Shown one piece after another: positions 16,400 to 25,266 of a stretch of 64,000 nt of DNA. How positions within the stretch are numbered: the stretch's first letter is position 1; the number at the start of each line of letters is the position of its first letter. Source of the stretch: Paraburkholderia kirstenboschensis (lineage in GTDB: Bacteria; Pseudomonadota; Gammaproteobacteria; Burkholderiales; Burkholderiaceae); the NCBI RefSeq assembly GCF_904848585.1, contig NZ_CAJHCR010000002.1, positions 248,001-312,000 of the forward strand, in the 5' to 3' direction. Below the pieces are notes generated by a model. That model was not told where the DNA came from and ran no database searches. It saw nothing but the letters and a program-made list of their open reading frames with translations. A program made the position numbers and the translations under genes.

Positions 16400-17596
16400 G
16401 TGAAGCGTCCCGGTTTTCCCGCATCGTCGGCGATGCGCGAGCAGTCCCATCGTCTCGCGCGGCCATGGCATTTACGCCGCGCCGCGCTCGCGCTTGCTTT
16501 CGCAGGCGTCGTCGCGTTGAACGCATGTTCGAAGAAGGAGCCGCGCGCGCCCGAGGCGCGTCCGGTCGTAGCCGTTGTGGTTCATGCGGACGGCAATACG
16601 GCGCCCGTGACGTCGCTGCCCGGCGAAGTGCAGGCGCGCTATTCGACGCCGCTGTCGTTTCGCGTCGGCGGCAAGATCGTCGAGCGGCGCGTGCGTCTTG
16701 GCGACGTGGTCAGGAACGGCCAGATCGTTGCGCGGCTCGACCCAGCGGATGCGCAGAAGAACGCAGCCAGCGCGCAGGCTCAACTGGCCGCCGCCGAGCA
16801 CAGCTATAAGTACGCGAAACAGCAGCTCGACCGCGATCAGGCGCAGGCAAAAGAAAATCTGATCGCACCGGCACAGCTCGAGCAGACCACGAATGCGTAC
16901 GCATCGGCTGCCGCGCAGCGCGATCAGGCGGCGCAGCAGGCGGCTTTATCGAAAGACCAGTTGCAATACACCACCCTCGTGGCCGATCACGCGGGCGTAA
17001 TCACCGCGGAGCAGGCCGACACGGGCCAGAATGTGTCGGCAGGCCAGGCGGTCTACAACCTCGCATGGAGCGGCGAAGTGGACGTGGTCTGCGACGTGCC
17101 GGAAAGCGCGCTCGCCGGGCTTGCGGTTGGGCAGACGGCAAACGTCACGCTCGGCGCGCTGCCGGGGCGCAAGTTCACGGCGCGTGTGCGCGAGCTCTCG
17201 CCCGCCGCCGATCCTCAAAGCCGCACCTATCGCGCGAAACTCACGCTCGACAACCCCGGCCCCGACGTGCGCCTCGGCATGACCGCGGACATCGCACTGT
17301 CCGCGCCTGCGCCGTCGTCGGCGAGCGGCGCGCAAGGCGAGCACGGCTTTATCGTGTTGCCGGCCACAGCGCTCTTCCACGACGGCACGCAGCCGGCCGT
17401 GTGGGTCGTGCGCGCCGCGGACAGCATGCTCGAACTGCGCCGCGTCACAGTCGCGCGTTATAACGAACGCACAATCGTCATTAGCCAGGGCCTCAAAGAT
17501 GGCGAGCATGTCGTGCTGCAAGGCGTGCACACCGTGAGCGCCGGCGAAAAAGTCCGCGCGATCGCACCGCTGCATCCCGAGGACTTCGCTTCATGA
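16400..17596 (+). CDS. RND efflux periplasmic adaptor (membrane fusion) lipoprotein
   Basis: A 398-residue adaptor subunit. A lipobox-like signal (LALAFAGVVALNAC) precedes the lipoyl/barrel-sandwich half-motifs (STPLSFRVGGKIVERRV and LQYTTLVADHAGVI), a coiled-coil hairpin rich in Ala/Gln (residues about 125-205), and the beta-barrel/membrane-proximal domains. It would link the RND pump to the outer membrane channel. The GTG at 16400 is preferred; an ATG at 16433 is the alternative, and neither has a strong ribosome site. Its stop overlaps the pump gene start by four bases (ATGA). Confidence 0.85.
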   Translation: MKRPGFPASSAMREQSHRLARPWHLRRAALALAFAGVVALNACSKKEPRAPEARPVVAVVVHADGNTAPVTSLPGEVQARYSTPLSFRVGGKIVERRVRLGDVVRNGQIVARLDPADAQKNAASAQAQLAAAEHSYKYAKQQLDRDQAQAKENLIAPAQLEQTTNAYASAAAQRDQAAQQAALSKDQLQYTTLVADHAGVITAEQADTGQNVSAGQAVYNLAWSGEVDVVCDVPESALAGLAVGQTANVTLGALPGRKFTARVRELSPAADPQSRTYRAKLTLDNPGPDVRLGMTADIALSAPAPSSASGAQGEHGFIVLPATALFHDGTQPAVWVVRAADSMLELRRVTVARYNERTIVISQGLKDGEHVVLQGVHTVSAGEKVRAIAPLHPEDFAS

Positions 17597-20500
17597 GCAC
17601 CACGCATGATGAAGAAGGACGCTTCAACCTGTCCGCGTGGGCGTTGCGCCATCAGGCGCTGGTCGTCTTCCTGATCGCGCTGTCCACCGCATTCGGCGTC
17701 CTCGCCTACACTCGCCTCGCGCAATCCGAAGACCCGCCCTTCACGTTCCGCGTCATGGTGATCCGCACCTTCTGGCCCGGCGCGACCGCGCGACAGGTGC
17801 AGGAACAGGTCACGGACAGCATCGGCCGCAAATTGCAGGAAACGCCCGCGATAGACTTCGTGCGCAGTTACTCGCGCCCCGGCGAGTCGCTGATGTTCTT
17901 CACGATGAAAGACTCGGCGCCGGTGAAGGACGTGCCCGAAACCTGGTATCAGGTGCGCAAGAAAGTCGGCGATATCGCGGCGACCTTGCCGCAAGGCATC
18001 CAGGGGCCGTTTTTCAACGACGAGTTCGGCGACGTCTACACCAACATCTACACGCTCGAAGGCGACGGCTTTTCGCCCGCGCAACTGCACGACTACGCGG
18101 ATCAGTTGCGCACCGTTCTGCTGCGCGTGCCCGGCGTCGCCAAGGTGGATTATTTCGGCGATCCCGATCAGCACATCTACATCGAAATAACGAATACGCA
18201 GTTGACGCGTCTCGGCATTTCGCCCCAGCAGCTCGGCCAGGCGATCAACTCGCAGAACGCCGTGTCGCAAGCCGGTACGCTGACCACTACGGACGACCGC
18301 GTGTTCGTGCGCCCAACCGGCCAGTTCAAGGACGTCGCCGCGCTCGCCGACACGCTGATTCGCATCAACGGCCGTTCGTTCCGCCTCGGCGATATCGCGA
18401 CGATCAAGCGCGGCTACGACGATCCGGTCGTCACGCAAATGCGCGCGGGCGGCAAGGCGGTGCTCGGCATCGGCGTGACGATGCAGCCGGGCGGCGACGT
18501 GATTCGTCTCGGCAAGGCGCTCGACGCGGAAATGCTCCGCCTGCGCAAGGCCCTGCCCGTCGGCTTGCAACTGACCGAAGTGTCGAGCATGCCGCACGCG
18601 GTCGCGCATTCCGTCGACGACTTTCTGGAAGCCGTGGCCGAAGCCGTCGCAATCGTGCTCGTGGTGAGTCTCGTGTCGCTCGGCGTGCGCACCGGCATGG
18701 TGGTGGTGATCTCGATTCCGGTCGTGCTCGCGGTCACCGCGCTGTGCATGTACCTGTTCGACATCGGACTGCACAAGGTGTCGCTCGGCACGCTCGTGCT
18801 CGCGCTCGGCTTGCTGGTCGACGACGCGATCATCGCTGTCGAAATGATGGCGGTGAAACTGGAACAAGGCTGGAGCCGCACGCGTGCCGCGGCGTTTGCG
18901 TACACCAGTACCGCGTTTCCGATGCTGACCGGCACGCTCGTCACCGTCTCCGGCTTCCTGCCGATTGCATTGGCCAAGTCGAGCACGGGCGAGTACACGC
19001 GCTCGATCTTCGAAGTCTCCGCCATCGCGTTGATTGCGTCGTGGCTCGCGGCCGTCGTGCTGATTCCGCTGCTCGGTTATCACCTGCTGCCCGAGCGCAA
19101 GCGCGCGGCGCACGAAGCCGACGACCACGAGCACGACATTTACGACACGCGCTTCTACTCGCGTCTGCGTGGCTGGATCGGCTGGTGTATCGAGCGGCGT
19201 TTTGTCGTGCTCGCTATCACCGTCGTGCTGTTCGTGCTCGCGATGGCGGGTTTCACGCTCGTGCCGCAACAGTTCTTCCCGAGTTCCGACCGGCCTGAAT
19301 TGCTGGTCGACGTGCGGCTGCCCGAGGGCGCCTCGTTCAACGCCACGTTGCGCGAGGCGCAGCGGCTCGAGAAAGCGCTGGTGGGCCGCCCTGAAATCGA
19401 TCATACGGTGGATTTCGTCGGCACCGGTGCGCCGCGTTTTTACCTGCCGCTCGACCAGCAATTGACCCAGCCGAATTTCGCGCAGTTCGTGATTACCGCG
19501 AAGTCCGTGAAGGACCGCGAGATACTCGCGCAATGGCTCGAACCCGAATTGCGCAATAACTTCCCTGCCATCCGCACGCGCCTGTCGCGCCTCGAAAACG
19601 GGCCGCCGGTCGGTTATCCGGTGCAGTTTCGCGTGAGCGGCGACGACATTGCGACCGTGCGCTCGATCGCGGAACGCGTCGCCGCAACGCTGCGCGCCGA
19701 CCGCGGCACGCGCAATGTGCAGTTCGACTGGGACGAGCCGGCCGAGCGCTCCGTGCGCTTCGAAGTCGACCAGAAGAAAGCGCGCGAACTCGGCGTGAGC
19801 TCCGACGACATTTCGAGCTTCCTCGCGATGACACTATCGGGCTATACCGTCACCCAATATCGCGAGCGCGACAAGCTGATCAGCGTCGATTTGCGCGCGC
19901 CGAAAGCGGAGCGTGTGGATCCGGCGAAGCTCGTCACGCTGGCCATGCCGACGCCGAACGGCGCCGTGCCGCTCGGCACGCTCGGGCATTTGCGCAACGA
20001 TCTCGAATACGGCGTGATCTGGGAGCGCGACCGGCAGCCGACCATTACCGTGCAGTCAGATGTGGCGCCGGGCGCGCAAGGCATCGACGTCACGCATGCT
20101 GTCGACAAGGCGCTCGGTCCGATCCGGGCGAGCTTGCCCGTCGGTTACCGCATCGAGATAGGCGGCTCTGTCGAAGAAAGCGGCAAGGGCCAGACGTCGA
20201 TCAATGCGCAGATGCCGATCATGATCATCGCCGTGCTGACGCTGCTGATGGTTCAGTTGCAGAGCTTCGCACGCGTTCTGATGGTGGTGCTCACCGCGCC
20301 ACTCGGCCTGATCGGCGTCGTCTTCACTCTGCTGCTGTTCGGCCAGCCGTTCGGGTTCGTCGCCATGCTCGGCGTGATCGCGATGTTCGGCATCATCATG
20401 CGTAACTCGGTCATTCTGGTCGACCAGATCGAGCAGGACATTGCTTCCGGGCATAAGCGTTTCGATGCGATCGTCGGCGCAACGGTGCGGCGTTTCCGTC

Positions 20501-20724
20501 CGATCACGCTGACCGCCGCAGCCGCCGTCCTCGCGCTGATTCCGCTTCTGCGCTCCAACTTCTTTGGTCCGATGGCGACCGCGCTGATGGGCGGCATCAC
20601 GAGCGCGACCGTCCTTACCTTGTTCTATCTGCCGGCTCTTTACGCCATGTCGTTCAGAGTACGCAACGACGAGCGCGAGCCGCAAACGCCGTCCGCGTCC
20701 GGCGCGGCGCATACGGGGAATTGA
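17593..20724 (+). CDS. RND-family inner membrane efflux transporter
   Basis: A 1043-residue pump of the HAE/AcrB superfamily with 12 membrane segments and two large periplasmic loops. The TM4 proton-relay pair is present as Asp409/Asp410 (LLVDDAIIAVEMM), and the TM10 to TM11 region reads MFGIIMRNSVILVDQIEQD. The first 30 residues (SAWALRHQALVVFLIALS) are typical of the group paired with NodT-type channels, closer to the MdtB-like and heavy-drug exporters than to AcrB itself. Substrate range cannot be read from the sequence. Translationally coupled to the adaptor gene. Confidence 0.9.
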   Translation: MSTTHDEEGRFNLSAWALRHQALVVFLIALSTAFGVLAYTRLAQSEDPPFTFRVMVIRTFWPGATARQVQEQVTDSIGRKLQETPAIDFVRSYSRPGESLMFFTMKDSAPVKDVPETWYQVRKKVGDIAATLPQGIQGPFFNDEFGDVYTNIYTLEGDGFSPAQLHDYADQLRTVLLRVPGVAKVDYFGDPDQHIYIEITNTQLTRLGISPQQLGQAINSQNAVSQAGTLTTTDDRVFVRPTGQFKDVAALADTLIRINGRSFRLGDIATIKRGYDDPVVTQMRAGGKAVLGIGVTMQPGGDVIRLGKALDAEMLRLRKALPVGLQLTEVSSMPHAVAHSVDDFLEAVAEAVAIVLVVSLVSLGVRTGMVVVISIPVVLAVTALCMYLFDIGLHKVSLGTLVLALGLLVDDAIIAVEMMAVKLEQGWSRTRAAAFAYTSTAFPMLTGTLVTVSGFLPIALAKSSTGEYTRSIFEVSAIALIASWLAAVVLIPLLGYHLLPERKRAAHEADDHEHDIYDTRFYSRLRGWIGWCIERRFVVLAITVVLFVLAMAGFTLVPQQFFPSSDRPELLVDVRLPEGASFNATLREAQRLEKALVGRPEIDHTVDFVGTGAPRFYLPLDQQLTQPNFAQFVITAKSVKDREILAQWLEPELRNNFPAIRTRLSRLENGPPVGYPVQFRVSGDDIATVRSIAERVAATLRADRGTRNVQFDWDEPAERSVRFEVDQKKARELGVSSDDISSFLAMTLSGYTVTQYRERDKLISVDLRAPKAERVDPAKLVTLAMPTPNGAVPLGTLGHLRNDLEYGVIWERDRQPTITVQSDVAPGAQGIDVTHAVDKALGPIRASLPVGYRIEIGGSVEESGKGQTSINAQMPIMIIAVLTLLMVQLQSFARVLMVVLTAPLGLIGVVFTLLLFGQPFGFVAMLGVIAMFGIIMRNSVILVDQIEQDIASGHKRFDAIVGATVRRFRPITLTAAAAVLALIPLLRSNFFGPMATALMGGITSATVLTLFYLPALYAMSFRVRNDEREPQTPSASGAAHTGN

Positions 20725-20726
20725 GC

Positions 20727-22307
20727 ATGATCCACTTCGCACATTCCTGCGTCGTTCGATGCTTCGGTGTATTGAAGGTGGCGCGCCTGCCGTCGTGCGC
20801 TGCGCTCGCGGGCTCCGCTTTTGCGCTTGCGGCCTGTTCGTTCGGGCCTAACGGCGAGCCGCCGGCGATGCCACAGCCGGTCCACTACGGCAGCGAGGCG
20901 CAACCGGCGCAGACGGTCCCGGCGCAAGGCGTCGTGCAGCAGTTCGTGGTCGGCGCAAAGCCGGTACCCGAATGGTGGAAGCTGTATCGATCGGACGCGC
21001 TGAATGCGCTCGTCGACGAAGGGCTGCGCAATAGCCCGACCCTCGCCGCGACCGAGCAGAGTCTCGCCGCCGCGCGCGAACAGCTGCGCGGGCAAATCGG
21101 CAGTTCGATGCTGCCCACTATCGACGCAGGCGGCCAGGCGACGCGCAATCGCGCGCTCGCGATTCCTGAGATTGGCCCTAACACGTTTCTGTACAACATC
21201 TTCGTCGGCCAATTGCAGGCGCATTACACGATCGACCTGTTTGGAGCCGCGCGCCTCGCCGACGCCGCGCTGGCCGCGCGCGTGAACGTGCAGGCGTATC
21301 AGTTGGACGCTGCCCGGCGCGCGCTCGCCGCGAACATCGTGAGCGCCGCGATCACGAGCGCCGCGTTGCGCGCGCAGATCGACACCACCGAAAGGCTCGT
21401 GACGCTTGCCGACGATCAGGCGCGCGACACGCAGCGACGCTATGCGCTGGGCGCCGTGTCGCACGCCGATCAGTTGAGCGCGCAACAAAGTGCGGCGAGT
21501 TTGTCCGCGAGCCTGCCGGGGTTGAGGCAGCAGTGGCAAACCACACGTCACGCGTTGGCCGTGCTGCTCGGTCGCACACCGGACGCCGCGCCAGCCGATC
21601 TCGAACTCGTGGGCTTACATCTGCCTGAGCAGGTGCCTGTGGTGGTGCCGAGCGAACTGTTGCGTGCACGGCCCGACATTCAGGCTGCCGACGCCGCGCT
21701 GAAAGCTGCGGCCGCCGATGTCGGCGTAGCGACCGCGCAGATGTACCCGAGCCTGTCGTTGAGCGCATCGATGGGACAAGGCGGCTTCAGCTGGCCCGTC
21801 GCGCTCTCCGGCGCGGGCGCCATCTGGAGCATCGGCGCGTCTTTGTCGCAGCCGTTATTTCACGGCGGCGCGCTGGTGGCACAGCGCCGCGCGGCCATGA
21901 ACACCTACGAGGCCACGGTGTCGCAATACAAGCAGACGGTGCTTGCCGCCTTCCAGAATGTCGCCGACACGCTGGCCGCGCTCGAACACGACGCGCAGGC
22001 GCTGGACGCCGCGAATACCGCGACGCGTTCCGCTCAGGGAATCTTCGATGAAACCTCGGGCCGCTATCGGCTTGGCGCCGTACCGGTATCGTCGACGCGC
22101 ACGAGCGAGCAGCAGTTCCGCAACGCGCAGCTCGACGATATTCGCTACACGAGCGCGCGCCTGACGGACACGGCGGCGCTGTTTCAGGCGATGGGGAACC
22201 CGCCCGTCGAGGCGGCGGATTCGCAGGGGAGTTCAGGGGTAACTGCGCAGACAGCATCAAAGGCAACTGCGCATGGGTCCGAGGCCGAACCTGGTAATCC
22301 GAATTGA
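20727..22307 (+). CDS. NodT-family outer membrane efflux lipoprotein
   Basis: A 526-residue outer membrane factor. A lipobox (GSAFALAACS) ends the signal peptide, and two repeated TolC-like helical domains follow (WWKLYRSDALNALVDEGLRNSP and FHGGALVAQRRAAMNTYEATVSQY, given as positions about 78-99 and 380-403). It completes the tripartite pump. The ATG at 20727 follows GGGGAATTGA and is two bases past the pump stop. The C-terminal 30 residues are Ser/Thr-rich and poorly conserved in type. Confidence 0.88.
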   Translation: MIHFAHSCVVRCFGVLKVARLPSCAALAGSAFALAACSFGPNGEPPAMPQPVHYGSEAQPAQTVPAQGVVQQFVVGAKPVPEWWKLYRSDALNALVDEGLRNSPTLAATEQSLAAAREQLRGQIGSSMLPTIDAGGQATRNRALAIPEIGPNTFLYNIFVGQLQAHYTIDLFGAARLADAALAARVNVQAYQLDAARRALAANIVSAAITSAALRAQIDTTERLVTLADDQARDTQRRYALGAVSHADQLSAQQSAASLSASLPGLRQQWQTTRHALAVLLGRTPDAAPADLELVGLHLPEQVPVVVPSELLRARPDIQAADAALKAAAADVGVATAQMYPSLSLSASMGQGGFSWPVALSGAGAIWSIGASLSQPLFHGGALVAQRRAAMNTYEATVSQYKQTVLAAFQNVADTLAALEHDAQALDAANTATRSAQGIFDETSGRYRLGAVPVSSTRTSEQQFRNAQLDDIRYTSARLTDTAALFQAMGNPPVEAADSQGSSGVTAQTASKATAHGSEAEPGNPN

Positions 22308-22317
22308 CGGTCCGAAC

Positions 22318-22380
22318 TTATCCCCAGTTGATGTTGAATAGGCTGTTGAAAACTTTCTGACAAGCAGGCTAACTCGTTGA
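22318..22380 (+). repeat. 63-bp intergenic repeat, copy A
   Basis: Begins TTATCCCCAG and ends AACTCGTTGA, with TGTTGAA in between. It lies in the 169-bp gap between the convergent efflux operon and tssG. It is the same length as copies at 30255 and 34549, and matches copy C closely at both ends. Confidence 0.65.
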
Positions 22381-22476
22381 GCCGGCTAGTGTTATGGGCG
22401 GCGGTGTGGAATGAAGCATACGTGGTAGCGACTGGTGTTTTTGGTCGATAGGATGAGAAGCGCTCCTGCAGGCTAT

Positions 22477-23544
22477 TCATTCGCCACCTTTCCTCGTTTC
22501 CGGCTCAACCGCCTTGCGCATCAGCTGGTCCATATACTGCTCGGGTACGAAGCGCATGCCGATGACCGGCTCGCTTGTGGGCGACTCGCCGAGCCAGCCC
22601 GACCAGCCAAGCTGAGAGAAATCGCCCAGCATGGCAGGCGGCGCGCATTGCGGCTTGATCTGCAACTCCAGGTCCCACTCATATTCCCGGCCGATGTACG
22701 CCCGCACCCACTGGATGAGCCGCAGCAGGTCAGCGCCCCGGGGCGTGAAGCGGTGGTATGTCCCGATGTTCAGCGGGCCGATCACGATGCAGAACCGGTA
22801 TCGCCGGTCGGGCACCTGTTCACCCAGCAACGCTCCGCCGCCAAGGCAGGCCGACATGCGCTGTCCGCCAGCCTTGCAGTGCAGTTCAGGCGGCAGCACG
22901 ATCCAGTGGTCGGCATATTCGCTAATACACACCGGCACGCCGAAATGATGGGCGACGGAATCACGCAGTCCGTCCGGCGTTCGGCCCTCCCGAACGAGGT
23001 GCGGTGCTAACGACAGGCGCGCGTGCGCGGGCAGTGGTCGGGGCCGATCACGCCGCTGCGCATAGCCGGAAAGCGTGGCAACATAAAACGAGAACCGGTC
23101 GTGATCTGGCCGGTCCAGACTCGCCACCGACTGTGCGGACGCCCACGCGCGGTAAAGCAGCGTGAGCGAGCGGTGATGGAAGATGTCGAGGAAATTGCTG
23201 AGCGTCGGATCCCGGCGCTGTTCTTCGCGCTCGCGTGCAATCTCCGTGACGTGGATCGGCAGCGGACCATTGGGGCCCAGCATGCCGAGGCCAAAGAGCC
23301 GGATATGCAGCCTGCCGTTTTCCAGTCTGGCTTCCGCAATCTCACTCGGGGCGAATATCAGGCTCGGTTTCTGGCCAGTGCGAAAGGGCTCAGCCGCTGG
23401 CAACAGCGCGCTGCCGACCGGATCAATGGCGGGATCCGCGTTAATGCGGCGCATCAGCGCGAAGAAACCGTAATGCCACGGCGTAGACCGCAAGGTTGCG
23501 ATCAGTTCTGCCGAGATCGCAACGTTGGGTAATGTCTGGTCCAT
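22477..23544 (-). CDS. tssG: Type VI secretion baseplate subunit TssG (ImpH/VasB)
   Basis: A 355-residue TssG. Characteristic segments are STPWHYGFFALMRRINA near the N-terminus, RLFGLGMLGPNGPLPIHVTE at about residue 85, and the tail GADLLRLIQWVRAYIGREYEWDLEL. TssG forms the wedge of the T6SS baseplate with TssF and TssK in the cytoplasm. The ATG at 23544 has GAGGTGA upstream. Here it follows PAAR rather than tssF, which is unusual, and no tssH or tssA follows it; a convergent efflux operon does. Confidence 0.9.
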   Translation of the reverse strand: MDQTLPNVAISAELIATLRSTPWHYGFFALMRRINADPAIDPVGSALLPAAEPFRTGQKPSLIFAPSEIAEARLENGRLHIRLFGLGMLGPNGPLPIHVTEIAREREEQRRDPTLSNFLDIFHHRSLTLLYRAWASAQSVASLDRPDHDRFSFYVATLSGYAQRRDRPRPLPAHARLSLAPHLVREGRTPDGLRDSVAHHFGVPVCISEYADHWIVLPPELHCKAGGQRMSACLGGGALLGEQVPDRRYRFCIVIGPLNIGTYHRFTPRGADLLRLIQWVRAYIGREYEWDLELQIKPQCAPPAMLGDFSQLGWSGWLGESPTSEPVIGMRFVPEQYMDQLMRKAVEPETRKGGE

Positions 23545-23563
23545 CAGATCACCTCGTCGTGAG

Positions 23564-23815
23564 TCATCTGATGGTCGATATCAGGGTGCATCCGCATGTG
23601 GTGCGGTGGCCTTGGCGCGCGACTGGAATGCCACAATCCTTGAAGCTTTGGTCTCCCTCAACGATGAAGTTTGGACTGGTATCTGGATGCTGTGGACAGC
23701 TCACCTGATCCCCAATGCGAGCGACCGGTGTCCCTCGTAATCTCATCCTGTTCGATGCCGTGACAACTTCACCACCGTGATCTGTGGTATCGCCGAGTCG
23801 AATCAAATCAATCAC
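23564..23815 (-). CDS. PAAR-domain spike-tip protein
   Basis: An 83-residue protein made only of a PAAR domain: IRLGDTTDHGGEVV at the start, then VARIGDQVSCPQH and VARQGHRTTCGCTLIST. PAAR proteins cap the VgrG trimer and sharpen the T6SS spike. The start is a GTG at 23815, which overlaps the end of the upstream candidate immunity gene by eight bases, so the two are probably coupled. It has no effector extension. Confidence 0.88.
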   Translation of the reverse strand: MIDLIRLGDTTDHGGEVVTASNRMRLRGTPVARIGDQVSCPQHPDTSPNFIVEGDQSFKDCGIPVARQGHRTTCGCTLISTIR

Positions 23816-24269
23816 GCTTGCCCCCGGAACCGCTAGTATCAGATTTACTCATCGGCGTTTGATTCGGTGGCGGGTCCACTTCGATTGCGTAAAAATTCTC
23901 CCTAACGGATTGCGCGCCTTCTGGCCCGTCTACCTCCTTTCCGTTTTTGTCAAAAAAATGCGTATCTGTATCTACCACGATCTGCACTGGGCAAGGGTCG
24001 CTTTGAAGTACCCCGCGGAGCTTTGCGCATACTCGGTACGGACCAATTCTTGTCAGTCCCAATTCTTTGCTTACATTGGACCCAATGGTCACCCCAACTG
24101 CATCTTTATCAAACTCAAAGGTTTGGCGAAGAAAATCTGCAAAAAAAGGACGCTGATTGATGATCGGAAGGACTTGCTGTTCAAAATTAACCGAACCATC
24201 AGCAAAACAATTCACGGCATACGAAACCGACAACAACAAGATCATCGAAAATTTCTTTAAATTTTTCAT
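23808..24269 (-). CDS. Candidate periplasmic immunity protein
   Basis: A 153-residue protein with a clear Sec signal peptide (KKFSMILLLSVSYAVNCFA, cleavage near residue 23) and a mature part with two Cys residues (YRVCAK and SDPCPV) that could form a disulfide. No family was recognised. It lies six bases after the predicted peptidoglycan-acting effector gene, before PAAR, and its DNA is AT-rich like the effector. A small periplasmic protein directly after a T6SS effector is the standard position for an immunity protein; this is inference from context. Confidence 0.6.
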   Translation of the reverse strand: MKNLKKFSMILLLSVSYAVNCFADGSVNFEQQVLPIINQRPFFADFLRQTFEFDKDAVGVTIGSNVSKELGLTRIGPYRVCAKLRGVLQSDPCPVQIVVDTDTHFFDKNGKEVDGPEGAQSVRENFYAIEVDPPPNQTPMSKSDTSGSGGKRD

Positions 24270-24275
24270 GAATTA

Positions 24276-25256
24276 TCATCCAATGTATTTAACGCGACGC
24301 TGGGTCCCATTTACGCCGCCGTGCAGCCACGTCTGCACGACACTAGCGCCGGCTCCTAGAAAATTATCGATATGGCGTCCAACTATCGCGCTACCGCGAT
24401 CATCTGCATATCGATCTCCTACACCATCAATGTTGACATGTGCGCGCGGCGGAATCACATTCCTGTCCACTGCTATTGAATGATTTTCCGTCACCGATCC
24501 AAAAGCGCCTTGAACGCTGTCCGTGTATGCAAACGTGACTTGTGCAGGGTCTTGAATATGGTCGCGATGTCCATGGCTGTTTAAATGCCAAGTTGTCGAC
24601 ATGCTCACAAACCGTACATAACGCCCGTTTAACGCTTGTCCCGTCCCTTGCATGATGACACCGGAAGCACCATACAGAAAATTATATCTATGTTGGTCAC
24701 CCAGTCCGTGAGCATCAGTCATATCGCCGCCAAAGTCCGATTCATTGCAGACGTTGTATCCGGTAATAAGAAACGTACCCTCATACCATGCGTCCTTCAA
24801 ACGAATGGCAAGTGGCACTGCGGAAATATCGGAATTTTCAACGGAGAGGCGAAGATCACCCGCATTCCTGCTTTTGAGCATGATTAGAATCGTCCCATCA
24901 GCGGCACTTGATGAGGAGCTTAAGCTCACAACATCGCCGCTACGGTTACTCCGGATTGACACGGCTTTTCCAATAACCGGATTGCCGCCCGACACTTGCT
25001 TGAGCGTTATTTTTATTTTCAGAAGGTATAATATCTTTCCGCCCTGCACACCAGATCCAGACGGAATAATTGGCAAAGAGTCTCCATATACATTGTTTTG
25101 GATTTCCCAACTTAGCGCGGTATCGGCAATGGGCACCGTAACGTTTGACGTAGGGTGCGAATTAGAAACAGCCGATCCAACGGCGGTGGAAGAAACCGCG
25201 TCCTGGGAGGAAGCAGGTGACAGTGAGCCAGTCGGAGCGGACTGAATGTCAGTCAT
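24276..25256 (-). CDS. Predicted T6SS effector with C-terminal 3D (MltA-like) domain
   Basis: A 326-residue protein in three parts: a Ser/Thr/Ala-rich N-terminus (1-50), an Ig-like middle resembling bacterial Big repeats (GKAVSIRSNRSGDVVSLSS at about 95-115), and a C-terminal part from FLITGYNV (about 165) to the end. Residues about 258-326 match the 3D domain named for three Asp: IAVDRNVIP, then YADDRGSAIVG and RHIDNFLGAG. In MltA this domain carries the catalytic Asp that cleaves the peptidoglycan glycan strand. No signal peptide is present, as expected for cargo delivered by VgrG. It starts ten bases after vgrG and is followed by a periplasmic candidate immunity protein. Effector function is inferred. 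Confidence 0.65.
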   Translation of the reverse strand: MTDIQSAPTGSLSPASSQDAVSSTAVGSAVSNSHPTSNVTVPIADTALSWEIQNNVYGDSLPIIPSGSGVQGGKILYLLKIKITLKQVSGGNPVIGKAVSIRSNRSGDVVSLSSSSSAADGTILIMLKSRNAGDLRLSVENSDISAVPLAIRLKDAWYEGTFLITGYNVCNESDFGGDMTDAHGLGDQHRYNFLYGASGVIMQGTGQALNGRYVRFVSMSTTWHLNSHGHRDHIQDPAQVTFAYTDSVQGAFGSVTENHSIAVDRNVIPPRAHVNIDGVGDRYADDRGSAIVGRHIDNFLGAGASVVQTWLHGGVNGTQRRVKYIG

Positions 25257-25266
25257 ATCAATTTCA

